DNA of 64,000 nucleotides from Halalkalicoccus sp. CGA53 (GTDB taxonomy: Archaea; Halobacteriota; Halobacteria; Halobacteriales; Halalkalicoccaceae), in contig NZ_CP144125.1 of assembly GCF_036429475.1 (NCBI RefSeq), forward strand, positions 1,736,001 through 1,800,000, given 5' to 3'. Shown one piece after another: positions 1-8,514 of this stretch. The translations under genes and the position numbers were made by a program. Within the stretch, counting starts at the first letter, position 1. Each line of letters starts with the position of its first letter. The notes beneath the pieces were generated by a model. That model was not told the origin of the DNA and did not search any database. It was given only the letters and a program-made list of their open reading frames with translations.

Positions 1-1364
1 TCACTGAACTTCGGATCGGTCCCCAGATCGTCTACCACCACGGGATCACCCTCGTGGAGTGTCTCGAGGATGTGCTGGCCGAAGTCGTCGAGGTGATGCT
101 CACCGAGAGCAGACGGAATGTCGCCACGAAGGTATTCGTTACGGACCAGCACCCTGCCGTCCTCGGAGAGGACTTCGCAATAGTTCGCTCGATCGGCTTG
201 TAGCTGCTCGCCGAGAACGCGGGCGGCCTCCTGTTGCACCTCCACAGGATCGGCGAGTGGACGGATCGTGTCGGTGAGTTCGACACGGAAAGCATCCAAC
301 TCTGCTCGTTCACGCAGTTCTTCTTCCCTACGCTTGCGTTCGGTAATATCCTGGAAAATCACCTCGACTTGCTCGTCTGTTCCATCTCCCGCTTGGAATG
401 CGTATAGCTCTAAGATTCGCCCCTCGGTTTCGAGTTCGCGCTCGAATCGAACCGCGTCCCCGGTTTGTACGACGGTATCGTACGTCTCGAACCACTCTTC
501 GGACAGTTCTGGAATCGCTTCCCGCATCGTCTTTCTAACCACGTCATCGATACCGGATTGGGCTGCAAAGGCGGGGTTCGCCTCTACGTACTGGAAATCA
601 ATTGGCTCGTCCGGGTCGGTATCGACTTTCTCGAGGACGCAAAAGCCCTCGGTTATCGACTTGAACAGGGTCCGATAGCGTTCCTCGCTCTCACGTAATG
701 CAGTTTCGGCACGTTTGCGCTCGGTAATATCTCTGAACAGCACGCCGAGTTTCCGCTCCTCGTTTTCAAGTCGGAATACTAATATCTCTAGATAGCAGTC
801 GTTCCTCTCAAGCTCATACTCGAACTGAACCGATTCCCCGGTCTGTAAGATGGTGTCGTAGAGGTCATACACCTCCTCCGACTCGCCCGGAAACGACTCC
901 CGGATAGTCGTTCCAACCACGTCGCCCCCTCCCGTGTGCCTCTCGAAGGCCGGGTTGGCCTCTACGTACCGAAAGTCGATCGGCTCGCCCGGGTCGGAGT
1001 CGATCTTCTCGACGATGCAGACCCCCTCATCGATCGACTCGAACAACTGACGGAAGGTAGGTTCCCCGACGTGTCTCCTCCGTTCGGACCCGGTGCTATC
1101 GGTGACGGTTCCCTCCGGGTCGAATCCACCAGTGTACTCGGTCTCGCACTCTCGAAGCGGTCGCCACCAGACCCGGCCCTTCGCCCCTATCTTCTTCGTT
1201 TCGAGAGGCCCCTCTTCGACGAGCGCGTCGAGTTTGTTGTAGATAGTTCGATCCGTACAGTCGAACCTCTCGGCCACTTCGGGGGTCGTCAACGGCGTGC
1301 CTGGCGGTGCGAGCTGATCAACCACCTCGAGGACGGACGACGGAGAGGGTACCGAGGAACTCAT
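1..1364 (-). CDS. wHTH-PAS-PAS-GAF signalling regulator (C-terminus outside window)
   Basis: An open frame starts at the ATG at 1364 and runs off the left edge without a stop, so 454 residues are visible. Residues about 25-70 form a winged helix-turn-helix ending in KGRVWWRPL. Two PAS domains follow, at about 104-220 and 228-345, both ending in DITERK-type linkers. A GAF domain begins near 360. The two PAS domains are near copies of each other (FESIDEGVCIVEK and FKSITEGFCVLEK, each followed by PIDF.YVEANPAF), which suggests tandem duplication. In this family a C-terminal HTH_10 (bacterio-opsin activator) or histidine kinase domain would be expected, but it lies outside the window. The N-terminal winged helix closely resembles that of the 1438-residue protein at 44933. 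Codon use is more AT-rich than in most neighbours. The ligand or signal is unknown. Confidence 0.85.
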   Translation of the reverse strand, partial: MSSSVPSPSSVLEVVDQLAPPGTPLTTPEVAERFDCTDRTIYNKLDALVEEGPLETKKIGAKGRVWWRPLRECETEYTGGFDPEGTVTDSTGSERRRHVGEPTFRQLFESIDEGVCIVEKIDSDPGEPIDFRYVEANPAFERHTGGGDVVGTTIRESFPGESEEVYDLYDTILQTGESVQFEYELERNDCYLEILVFRLENEERKLGVLFRDITERKRAETALRESEERYRTLFKSITEGFCVLEKVDTDPDEPIDFQYVEANPAFAAQSGIDDVVRKTMREAIPELSEEWFETYDTVVQTGDAVRFERELETEGRILELYAFQAGDGTDEQVEVIFQDITERKRREEELRERAELDAFRVELTDTIRPLADPVEVQQEAARVLGEQLQADRANYCEVLSEDGRVLVRNEYLRGDIPSALGEHHLDDFGQHILETLHEGDPVVVDDLGTDPKFS

Positions 1365-1594
1365 GCGTCTCGATACCTGTAACCGGAGAAAAACCTTCCG
1401 TTGACGGAAACCGCCGGTGTACCCCGGACCTCCAGACCCGTCGTCGGCACTCGCCACCCCGAGACCACCCTCGCCGGTACGTGGGTCGCGTTCGAGCGCG
1501 GTCGAGTCAACACACCGATATCGTGGCCGTCTCGTACCAGTGAGTTCCACGGACGAGAACCGATCGGGCCAGTCGGGCCGGTGGCGAAGGACAT
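1361..1594 (-). pseudogene. N-terminal relic of an NAD(P)-dependent epimerase/dehydratase
   Basis: On the minus strand the frame from an ATG at 1594 reads a Rossmann start (ATGPTGPIGSR), then NSLVRDGHDIGVLTRPRS. This matches the first beta-alpha-beta unit of extended short-chain dehydrogenases/epimerases (consensus TGxTGxIGSxL, then GHDVxVLTR). After about 45 residues the resemblance ends, and the frame stops at 1361 in an ATGA overlap with the regulator downstream. Only the nucleotide-binding N-terminus remains, so this is read as a truncated relic rather than a working gene. The rest of 1365-1771 holds no other recognisable gene, apart from the promoter of the methyltransferase near 1741-1748. 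Confidence 0.5.
1389..1409 (-). promoter_or_regulatory. Candidate promoter/operator of the PAS-GAF regulator
   Basis: A perfect palindrome with 6-base arms and a TG centre, TTCCGTTGACGGAA, lies at 1396-1409. It sits directly upstream of an A-run (T-run on the minus strand, about 1389-1394) that is placed about 25-28 bases from the ATG at 1364 and could act as a TATA element. An operator beside a basal promoter would fit autoregulation by the encoded winged-helix protein. This is inference from position and symmetry only. Confidence 0.3.
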
Positions 1595-1771
1595 TGTACA
1601 ACGTCAATTCTCAACACGTACCGGCTCGTTCTCCATCGACTGCCGCCGGTCTGGTGTCGAGTCGTGTAGATCGATCCGACGACAGACACGAGCACTCCGT
1701 GGACGAATCGATCCGAGCGGTGACCGGACACACCCACTACCCTTATCCGTCGTGGTCGTGACTCGCACGTA

Positions 1772-2380
1772 GTGACTCCGACCGAGGTCAGAGACGAGTG
1801 GGCCGGCCGTTCCGGCGAGTTCTCGCCCGCGTACTACGCCCACCACGGGCCGAACGCGACGAGCGACCTCGTTCGAGAGACGCTCGACGAGAGGGTGGGG
1901 CAGACGGCGAGCGTCCTCGAACTCGGCTGCAGTTCGGGACGACACCTCGCACACCTCCACGCGAACGGCTACGAGGACCTCCACGGGATCGAGGTGAACG
2001 AGGGGGCACGGGAGGTGATGGCCGAGGCGTATCCCGAACTCAGCGACGGAGGAACCTTCCACTTCGAGGCGGTGGAGGGGCTGATCGAGGGGATAGAGGA
2101 CGACCGGTACGACGTGACGTTCGCCGTCGAGACGCTCCAGCACCTGCATCCGGACAGCGAGTGGGTGTTCGAGGAGCTGGTCCGGATCACCGACTCGCTG
2201 CTCGTGACGGTCGAACACGAGCCCGAAGGGTCGGCGTCCGAGGTCCTCCGGATCAACGACGAGTTCCCGCTCTATCACCGCGACTGGACCCGGATCTTCA
2301 CCGAACTCGGACTCGAAGAGGTGAGCGTACAGCCGGCCGGCCGCGACACATTGCGCGCGTTCTCCCCGCCGGAGGCGTAG
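1772..2380 (+). CDS. Class I SAM-dependent methyltransferase
   Basis: A 202-residue protein with a GTG start at 1772. SAM-binding motif I is VLELGCSSGRHLAHL (residues about 49-63), followed by an acidic loop (GIEVNEGA) and a DVTFAVETLQHL segment typical of motif IV. This is the small Methyltransf_11/25 type, and the substrate cannot be deduced. A TATA-like CCTTATCC at about 1741-1748 lies 25-30 bases before the start, as expected for a leaderless haloarchaeal transcript. That supports the GTG start, and no earlier in-frame start fits it. The gene stands alone, facing away from the regulator on its left. Confidence 0.8.
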   Translation: MTPTEVRDEWAGRSGEFSPAYYAHHGPNATSDLVRETLDERVGQTASVLELGCSSGRHLAHLHANGYEDLHGIEVNEGAREVMAEAYPELSDGGTFHFEAVEGLIEGIEDDRYDVTFAVETLQHLHPDSEWVFEELVRITDSLLVTVEHEPEGSASEVLRINDEFPLYHRDWTRIFTELGLEEVSVQPAGRDTLRAFSPPEA

Positions 2381-2544
2381 GTCCGCTTCGTCCCGTCACC
2401 CGTCTGACTCCGAGACGACGTCTCGAATCGCTCGTACGACGTAGACCGGTGGAAACGAGCGGTGCCCGCCGTCCTCCGTCAGACACGCCACGGCTCCCAT
2501 CGACCCGAGAAAGGCTCTTTACGCGAAACGTCCTCGAGGCATGA

Positions 2545-3066
2545 ATGGCACAGCCGCCGGAGCCGTTCGCCGTAGGAGAGGGTGAGGGAACGCCGGTCTG
2601 GTTCCTCGGAACGCTCGTGACGATAAAGGCGACCGGCGCGGATACGCACGGGTCGTTCTCGCTCGTCGAAGAGCTCGCACCACCAGGGTTCGGGCCGCCG
2701 TGGCACGTCCACCACGCCGAGGACGAACTGTTCTACGTCCTCGAGGGCGAAGAGACCTTTCGCGTCGGGGAGCGAGAGATCCGCGCACCCGAGGGGTCGA
2801 CGGTCTACGCGCCGCACGGAACGCCCCACAGCTACCGGGTCGAGGGCGAGATTCCCGCCCGACACCTCTGTCTCACCTCCCCACCGGGTCTCGAGAACTT
2901 CGTCCTCGACGTCGGCACGCCGGCCGACGAACGAACGCTTCCCCCGGGAACGGAACCGACACCGGAGGAGGTGGAGAAGGTGGCGGCGCTCCAGGAGGAG
3001 TACGGTTTCGAGATACTGGGACCGCCGCCGTGGGGCGGAGAGGACGAGTGGGAGAACGGACGGTAG
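2545..3066 (+). CDS. Cupin-domain protein
   Basis: A 173-residue single-domain cupin. The conserved beta-barrel motif 1 is visible as WHVHHAEDELFYVLEGE (residues about 52-68), with two His and a Glu that normally bind a metal. Motif 2 follows as PHGTPHSYR (about 92-100). The family includes dioxygenases, isomerases and storage-like proteins, so no reaction is assigned. An ATG at 2541 is out of frame; the ATG at 2545 gives the cupin. A TATA-like CTCTTTACG at about 2514-2522 lies at leaderless spacing. There is no operon partner. The 254 bases between this gene and the convergent surE (3067-3320) hold no recognisable gene in any frame. Confidence 0.8.
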   Translation: MAQPPEPFAVGEGEGTPVWFLGTLVTIKATGADTHGSFSLVEELAPPGFGPPWHVHHAEDELFYVLEGEETFRVGEREIRAPEGSTVYAPHGTPHSYRVEGEIPARHLCLTSPPGLENFVLDVGTPADERTLPPGTEPTPEEVEKVAALQEEYGFEILGPPPWGGEDEWENGR

Positions 3067-3320
3067 GGGTCCAGCGGCCAGAGCCGGAGAATCGCCACGG
3101 GCGAGCGGTTCGACGCCGAGTAACGGTCGACGCTTCTCGATCGGTGCGCGGCTCGGGGTCGGTCAACGGGATCGCACGAGGACGCGTCCCGACCGGGGTG
3201 TACGTCCGGGTGTCGACGGGCCGACCGGAGCGACCCGCCTCTACCCACTCGCGATTCGATGAGAGTGACTCGGACCGGAGAACGCCTACGTGGTCGCGTT
3301 TCGGGCTCCGACCCGTCCTT

Positions 3321-4121
3321 CTACGGGTCGCGACCGTTGAACTCGGAGACGACGGCGTCGAGGGACTCGTGCGGTCGGGCGGTGTGCGGGGCCGTCAGCG
3401 GCGAGACGCTCACGTCACCCGAGACGACGACCCGGCGGTCGCTCCCCTCGGGGTCGTTTATCTCCTCGTCGGCCATCCGCTCCCACATCCGGTCGTAGAG
3501 GGTGATCGAGTCGCCGTCGTGGCTCGCCTCCATGTCGTAGACCGGCGACGGCGTCGTCACACGCATCCCCGCCGGCACCCCAGTGGCGATCGGCGCGTTC
3601 ACGTTGAGGTACTCCGCGTGCTCGAAGATCCCCGCGTCGGGGGCCCCTTTGACGAGGTGTCGCGTCGCCCGCGCCGCCTCGGCGTAGTCCTCGATATCGC
3701 GGTGCTTGCCGTCCCACTCGCTCTCGGGGATGTAGAGCGAGACGGCGATCGCCGGCAGTCCGAAGAACGCGGCCTCGACCGCCGCGCTCACCGTACCGGA
3801 GCGACCCAGGACGTACGCGCCGAGGTTCGCGCCGGTGTTACAGCCCGCGACGACGAGGTCCGGGTAGGGTCCGATCGCCTCAAGGCCCGCGACGACGCAG
3901 TCCACGGGCGTTCCACCGATGGCGTAGCCCCGATCCCGCTCCTCGACGGAGACCGAGCCCGAGACGGTGATCTTCCGCCCGACCGCACTCTGGTCGTCCG
4001 CAGGAGCGACGACGGTGACGTTCGCGACCTCCGAGAGCGCGTCGGCGAGCGCGTGGAGGCCGGGGCTGTCGATGCCGTCATCGTTCGTGAGGAGCACCTC
4101 GGGCGTGCCGTCTGCGTCCAT
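3321..4121 (-). CDS. surE: 5'/3'-nucleotidase SurE
   Basis: About 266 residues. SurE enzymes remove phosphate from nucleoside 5'- and 3'-monophosphates using a divalent metal. The N-terminus has the signature TNDDGIDSPG, then PADDQSAVGR with the metal-binding Ser. AGCNTGANLG holds the Asn ligand, and SGTVSAAVEAAFFGLPAIA is the conserved dimer/active-site segment. A GTG six bases upstream (4127) is an alternative start. The ATG at 4121 is preferred because the TATA-like GCTTTTCC (minus strand, about 4146-4153) is then 27-28 bases away. The gene is monocistronic. Confidence 0.92.
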   Translation of the reverse strand: MDADGTPEVLLTNDDGIDSPGLHALADALSEVANVTVVAPADDQSAVGRKITVSGSVSVEERDRGYAIGGTPVDCVVAGLEAIGPYPDLVVAGCNTGANLGAYVLGRSGTVSAAVEAAFFGLPAIAVSLYIPESEWDGKHRDIEDYAEAARATRHLVKGAPDAGIFEHAEYLNVNAPIATGVPAGMRVTTPSPVYDMEASHDGDSITLYDRMWERMADEEINDPEGSDRRVVVSGDVSVSPLTAPHTARPHESLDAVVSEFNGRDP

Positions 4122-4204
4122 GGCCACGGCTCGGAGGGTGGGGGGAAAAGCCCACCTATCCCGCTCGCCCGACAGCTCTCACTACCCCACCCCTCACTCG
4201 GCGG

Positions 4205-5626
4205 TCACCCCGCCCGGTCGACGACCGTCTCGTCGTCGACGACCAGGTTGTACGCCCCCTCGTCGCCGTTCCAGAGCACCAGCACCGACTCGAAGACGAG
4301 CAGTTCCCCGTAGGCCGCCTCTCGGAGCCCCCGGTTCAGCGACGTCTCGTTCGTCACCACGGCGAAACAGTCCTCCCGCTGGCTGCCGTCGCCGATCCGG
4401 TAGAGCGGTCGGCCCGTAGAGAGCGACCGGCTGAGTTTCACCGAGAGACAGTCGATCCGATCGGTGACGTGGCGGTCCATCTCACAGAGTGGGGCGAATC
4501 GGGATCGCGAGGGCTCCGCGTCGATCCGTCGCTTCCCGTCCGAACGCAACAGCGCGTAGGCGTACTGGACGTCCCGGTTCACGAACTCGCCCGTCGCGGC
4601 GGTCCGTTCCCCCGGATCGCTCTCGCCTCGTTTCCCCCCGTCGAGACGTTCCTGTAGACCGCTCGGTTCGAGGTCCTCACGCACGTCGAACGACCACCCC
4701 TCGTCCGTCGGCCGCTCGCCCGGCCAGAGCCGGAGCGTGGGCGCGAACACGTCGAGCGGTCCGTCGTCGGCGAGCGCCCGTTCCACGGTACGCAAGCCGA
4801 TCGCGGTGTTCCGGTCGGCGGGCGCGAGGAGGACGCACGTGCCGTCCGCGGCGAGGTGGGGGAGGAACCGTTCGACCGTTTCGACCGGAGCGTCGAGTTC
4901 GCTCAGCACGTTACAGAACAGGAGCAGGTCGTACTCCCCGTCGGGTTCGAACGTCTCCGCCCGGTCGCGGTGGATCCGGGGATGGACGTTCGGGCCCGTC
5001 TCCGCGAGGAGCTCCGAGAGGATCCCTACGGAGACGCTCGGCTCGATCGCGTGGTACTCGATCAGCGCTCTCCCGGCGTAGTCCGCGAGTCCGAGTGCCG
5101 GCCCGCCGACGCCCGCCCCGACGTCGAGAACCCGCAGGTGAGAGGGGAGCAGCCCCACGGAGCCGAGCTCGTCGAGGAGGTACTGGATCGCCGCGTAGTA
5201 GTCCTGCAGGTGGTAGAGCGCGTAGCCGAGCGCCGCCGTCTCGTCGTAGGCGACGTCCCTCCCGCGGTAGTAGCGCTCTTTCAGGTCGCGGATCGCCCCC
5301 CGGAGTGCGTCGCCCGACTCGTCGTCCTCCCACTCCGGACCGAACCGATCGGTCAGGAGGCCGTCCAGTCGGCGCTCGTAGCGCTCCGGGAGCCGGTCCA
5401 CGCCGTCGAACTCGGGGACGAGAGGGCTGTCGGGAACGGGGACGAAGAGACCGTCCTCGCGTTCGAGCAGGCCGACCTCGGCGGCGCTCTCCCTGAGCAC
5501 CTGTCGAACGACTGCCGAGTGCGGTCGGCTCTCGACGTACTCCGTCAGCTCCTCGGGATCGATCGGCCGGACGTTCCTGAGGTAGCGTGCCGTATCGCGG
5601 ATCGTCGCCCGTTCCTCGGGCGTCAT
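4205..5626 (-). CDS. Rsm22-type (METTL17-like) ribosomal small-subunit methyltransferase
   Basis: A 473-residue protein. The middle carries a SAM-binding motif RVLDVGAGVGGPALGLADY (about 165-183), preceded by RYYRGRDVAYDETAALGYALYH, written here only as a landmark split over ARYLRNVRPI at the N-terminus and YDETAALGYAL at about 126. The layout (helical N-domain, methyltransferase core, basic C-terminal part with RDVQYAYALLR) fits the Rsm22 family. Eukaryotic members assist mitochondrial small-subunit assembly and archaeal ones are largely unstudied. The start of the downstream tyrA gene lies outside this reading frame; instead, the stop of tyrA overlaps this gene's ATG by four bases (ATGA at 5623-5626), so the two are co-transcribed with tyrA first. 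The family assignment is from memory of its motifs. Confidence 0.65.
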   Translation of the reverse strand: MTPEERATIRDTARYLRNVRPIDPEELTEYVESRPHSAVVRQVLRESAAEVGLLEREDGLFVPVPDSPLVPEFDGVDRLPERYERRLDGLLTDRFGPEWEDDESGDALRGAIRDLKERYYRGRDVAYDETAALGYALYHLQDYYAAIQYLLDELGSVGLLPSHLRVLDVGAGVGGPALGLADYAGRALIEYHAIEPSVSVGILSELLAETGPNVHPRIHRDRAETFEPDGEYDLLLFCNVLSELDAPVETVERFLPHLAADGTCVLLAPADRNTAIGLRTVERALADDGPLDVFAPTLRLWPGERPTDEGWSFDVREDLEPSGLQERLDGGKRGESDPGERTAATGEFVNRDVQYAYALLRSDGKRRIDAEPSRSRFAPLCEMDRHVTDRIDCLSVKLSRSLSTGRPLYRIGDGSQREDCFAVVTNETSLNRGLREAAYGELLVFESVLVLWNGDEGAYNLVVDDETVVDRAG

Positions 5627-6387
5627 CGGTCTCCCGCGTCGTATCGGATCGCTCCCTCGCTGGCCTCGCGGTAGAGCGCCTCGAACGCCTCCCCATCCGA
5701 CGCTGCGATCCGTTCGGCCGCGCTCGCGACGCTCTCCGCTCCGTCGAACGCTCCCTGGATCTCGCCGTAGACGTGCGGGGTTCCGCCGGTGACCGTCTCG
5801 ACCAGGTCGTCGAGCCCCCGCGAGACCGGTGTCTCGAACCCCTCCGGGACCGGGTCGCGCGCGAGCGCGTAGGCGAGCACCGCGGCGTGGACCTTCGCCT
5901 GGACCGTCTCCATCGCCCGGTCGTGCTCTTCCGGGGTTGTCTCGACCAGGGCGTTCCCACGCGCCTCGATCCGCGAGAGGACCTCCTCCGTGATCGCGCC
6001 GCTCTCGTCGACGACCACCGGAACGTTTCCGGGCTCGTTCTCCGGGGCGAACAGCGGGTGGAGACTCGCTCGCTCGCGGTCGGATGCGGCCGCGCGCATC
6101 GCGTTCACGGGCTCGGTCATCGCGCCGCTCACGTCGAAGACGGCCGCCCCCGCCCGCGAGGCGTGCTCCTCGATGGCCGTCGGGGCGATCGAGAGCGGCA
6201 CCGCGACACAGAGCGCGTCGAACCCCTCCTCACCGTCGATCGCGACCGCTCGACCACCCTGCGCCTCGGCCGCCGCTTGCGCGGCCGCGTGGTCCACGTC
6301 GGCGAATGCGATCTCGTCCACTCCCGTGGCGACCGCCGCCGCGAACCAGCGCCCCATCGCCCCCGCCCCGACGATCAGCAGTCTCAT
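5623..6387 (-). CDS. tyrA: Prephenate dehydrogenase
   Basis: A 254-residue TyrA-type enzyme that oxidatively decarboxylates prephenate to 4-hydroxyphenylpyruvate in tyrosine synthesis. It begins with an NAD(P)-binding Rossmann motif, LLIVGAGAMGRWF. It also has the family's VPLS segment and ASLHPLFAPENEP, which matches the HP(M/L)FGP prephenate-binding loop. The C-terminal half is the helical dimerisation domain. The stop overlaps the start of the Rsm22-like gene by four bases, suggesting translational coupling. AroA (12652) and AroC (14362) of the same pathway lie 6-8 kb away on the other strand. Confidence 0.85.
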   Translation of the reverse strand: MRLLIVGAGAMGRWFAAAVATGVDEIAFADVDHAAAQAAAEAQGGRAVAIDGEEGFDALCVAVPLSIAPTAIEEHASRAGAAVFDVSGAMTEPVNAMRAAASDRERASLHPLFAPENEPGNVPVVVDESGAITEEVLSRIEARGNALVETTPEEHDRAMETVQAKVHAAVLAYALARDPVPEGFETPVSRGLDDLVETVTGGTPHVYGEIQGAFDGAESVASAAERIAASDGEAFEALYREASEGAIRYDAGDR

Positions 6388-6428
6388 TCACCTGCCCTTC
6401 CCGGGCCGCGGGCAAAACCGGTTCGGAC

Positions 6429-7178
6429 CTACCCCGCGGAGTAGCCCCCGTCGATCGTGAAGCCGTGGCCGGTGACGTAGGAGGCGCGCTCGCTGAGCAA
6501 GAAGACGATCGGCTCTGCGACCTCCTCCGGTTCGCCGAGGCGTTTCAACGGGTACGTCGCCTCCATCCGTTCTCTCGCCCGTTCGGGGTCGTCCGACGCC
6601 TCGAAGTAGTCCCGTGAGAGCGCGGTCTCGACGAAGCCCGGACAGACCGCGTTCGCGCGCACGCCGTGCGGGCCGAGTTCGGTCGCCACCGCCCGCGTGA
6701 AGTTCAGGACCGCCCCCTTCGTGAGCGAGTACGCCGAGAAGTTCGCCAGCCCGATCTGCCCCGCGAGCGAGGAGACGTTCACGATCGCCCCCGATCTCCG
6801 CTCCTTCATCCGCGGCACGACCGCGCGCGTGCCGTTCCAGGTGCCGTAGAGGTTCACGCCGAACACCGCGTCGCGGGTCGCCTCGTCGACGTCCTCGACC
6901 GGGTTCGGGGGCTGGCCGATCCCCGCGTTGTTCACGAGGCCGTCGATCCGGCCGAACGCCGAGACGGTCTCCTCGATGGCCGCCTCGAAGCTCTCCGGGT
7001 CGCGAACGTCGAGGCGTGCGCTCTCCGCGTCGATCTCCTCGGCCACCGCACGCGCCGCCTCGCCGTCCACGTCGGTGACGACGACCTCCGCGCCGTGGTC
7101 CGCACAGCACTCCGCTGTCGCCTTCCCGATGCCAGCGCCCGCGCCCGTGATCAGCACGACCCGATCGGTCAGATCCAT
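6429..7178 (-). CDS. Short-chain dehydrogenase/reductase (SDR), 3-oxoacyl-ACP reductase-like
   Basis: A 249-residue classical SDR. The cofactor motif is TGAGAGIG (residues about 11-18), the structural motif is NNAG, and the catalytic residues are the Ser of NVSSLAG and YSLTK (Tyr-x-x-x-Lys). The acidic residue after the second strand (VVTDVDG) favours NAD(H) over NADP(H). The C-terminus GHGFTIDGGYSAG is typical of the FabG-like subgroup. The substrate is not evident. The gene lies 41 bases upstream of tyrA on the same strand and may share its transcript. Confidence 0.85.
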   Translation of the reverse strand: MDLTDRVVLITGAGAGIGKATAECCADHGAEVVVTDVDGEAARAVAEEIDAESARLDVRDPESFEAAIEETVSAFGRIDGLVNNAGIGQPPNPVEDVDEATRDAVFGVNLYGTWNGTRAVVPRMKERRSGAIVNVSSLAGQIGLANFSAYSLTKGAVLNFTRAVATELGPHGVRANAVCPGFVETALSRDYFEASDDPERARERMEATYPLKRLGEPEEVAEPIVFLLSERASYVTGHGFTIDGGYSAG

Positions 7179-7215
7179 ACGGATGCGAGGCGTGAGCCAA
7201 AGAAAAACTGCGGGG

Positions 7216-8370
7216 TCAGACGACGAACCGTCTCTCGTACCGGGTGAGGTTCTCGTAGCCCTCCTCGGTGACGACGACGAGGTCCTCGATCCGGATCCCG
7301 CCCACGTCGGGGTGGTAGAGCCCCGGTTCGACGGTGATCACGTGCCCCGGCTCGAGTTCGCCGCCGCTCGGCGAGAGACTGGGGAGTTCGTGGACGTCGA
7401 GGCCGATGCCGTGGCCCGTCGAGTGGATGAAGCCGACTTCGGTACCGGGGTCGCTCCGGAGCGTCGCGTAGCCCGCCCCCTCGTAGACGTCACAGACCGC
7501 GTCGTGGACGTCCGCGCCGGTCACCCCCGGTTCGACGGCCGCGAGCGCCGCGTCGAGCGCTTCCTCGGTGATCTCGTAGCGCCGCACCGCCTCCTCGGTC
7601 GGCTCGCCGACGACGAACGTCCGGGTCATGTCGGCGTTGTACTTCGTGGCCTTGCTCCTCGGGAAGACGTCGATCACGATCGGCTGGTTCGCCGGCAGCG
7701 GCCCGCTCCCTCGGTCGTGGGGATCGGCGCCCTGTGCGCCCCCGGCGACGATCGTCTCGTCGAGCGCGTGGTCGTGTTCCAACAGAGTGCGCTCGATCTC
7801 CCTCGTCACGCGCTCGGAGGTGAGCGCCTCCCCGTCGAGGAGCAATCTACCGCTCTCGACGCTCGCCGCTCGCAACAGTTCCTCCGCGGCGGCCATCGCC
7901 GCCTCGTTCGCCCGCTGTGCCTCGCGGATGTAGCCGATCTCCTCGTCGGTTTTCACCGCACGGATCTCGGTGAGCACGTCCTCGGTCTCGGCCTCGACCG
8001 AGACCTCTCGATCCCGGAGGCCGTCGGCGGTCGCGAGCGGGAAGCGGGCGGGGGCGAGGGTGGAGGAGACGTCGTGGTCGGCGAGGAAGTCGGCCAGCAT
8101 CCGCATCCGTTCGTCGGGCGAGCCGTACAGGTAATCGTAGTCGGCGTATCTCGAGACCGTCTCCGCCCGAGCCTCCTTCCGCGCCCGACCGTACTCCAGT
8201 CCGGACACGAGGAGGTGCGTCTCTCCCGTGTAGAGGGTGAAGAAGGGGTCGTGGGCGTCGAAGCCCGAGAGGTAGCGCTGGTCGGAGTGCTCCGAACTCG
8301 CGTCGATCAGGTAGCCGTCGGCGTCGCGGTCGTCGAGGAGCTCGTCGAGCGCGGAGAGGTCGGGGTCCAT
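7216..8370 (-). CDS. M24 family metallopeptidase (Xaa-Pro aminopeptidase/dipeptidase-like)
   Basis: About 384 residues. An N-terminal creatinase-like domain (to about residue 120) precedes a pita-bread catalytic domain. Five metal ligands can be placed: two Asp in IVIDVFP and YNADMTRTF, His in STGHGIGLDVHE, Glu in TVEPGLY, and Glu in RIEDLVVV. This pattern is that of proline-specific aminopeptidases and prolidases, which cleave peptides with proline in the second position. The exact substrate is open. A GTG at 8385 is an alternative start; the ATG at 8370 gives the usual short N-terminus. It is upstream of the SDR on the same strand with a 37-base gap. Confidence 0.85.
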   Translation of the reverse strand: MDPDLSALDELLDDRDADGYLIDASSEHSDQRYLSGFDAHDPFFTLYTGETHLLVSGLEYGRARKEARAETVSRYADYDYLYGSPDERMRMLADFLADHDVSSTLAPARFPLATADGLRDREVSVEAETEDVLTEIRAVKTDEEIGYIREAQRANEAAMAAAEELLRAASVESGRLLLDGEALTSERVTREIERTLLEHDHALDETIVAGGAQGADPHDRGSGPLPANQPIVIDVFPRSKATKYNADMTRTFVVGEPTEEAVRRYEITEEALDAALAAVEPGVTGADVHDAVCDVYEGAGYATLRSDPGTEVGFIHSTGHGIGLDVHELPSLSPSGGELEPGHVITVEPGLYHPDVGGIRIEDLVVVTEEGYENLTRYERRFVV

Positions 8371-8514
8371 AGCGACGCTGGTCACGGCTTCGACATAACG
8401 GGTCCGGTTCGGCTCAGAGGGGTCGTCGTGGCCGACCGGATCTCTCGGGTTGACCTCTCATCGATGTCGTTCGATTCGAAATCGAAGAACTACGAACTCT
8501 TCCGGTGATCCCTC

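Noticed and set aside
2700-4313. A 537-codon plus-strand frame over the cupin end and antisense to surE
   Set aside because: It is an antisense artefact of GC-rich codons. SurE motifs on the minus strand are decisive.
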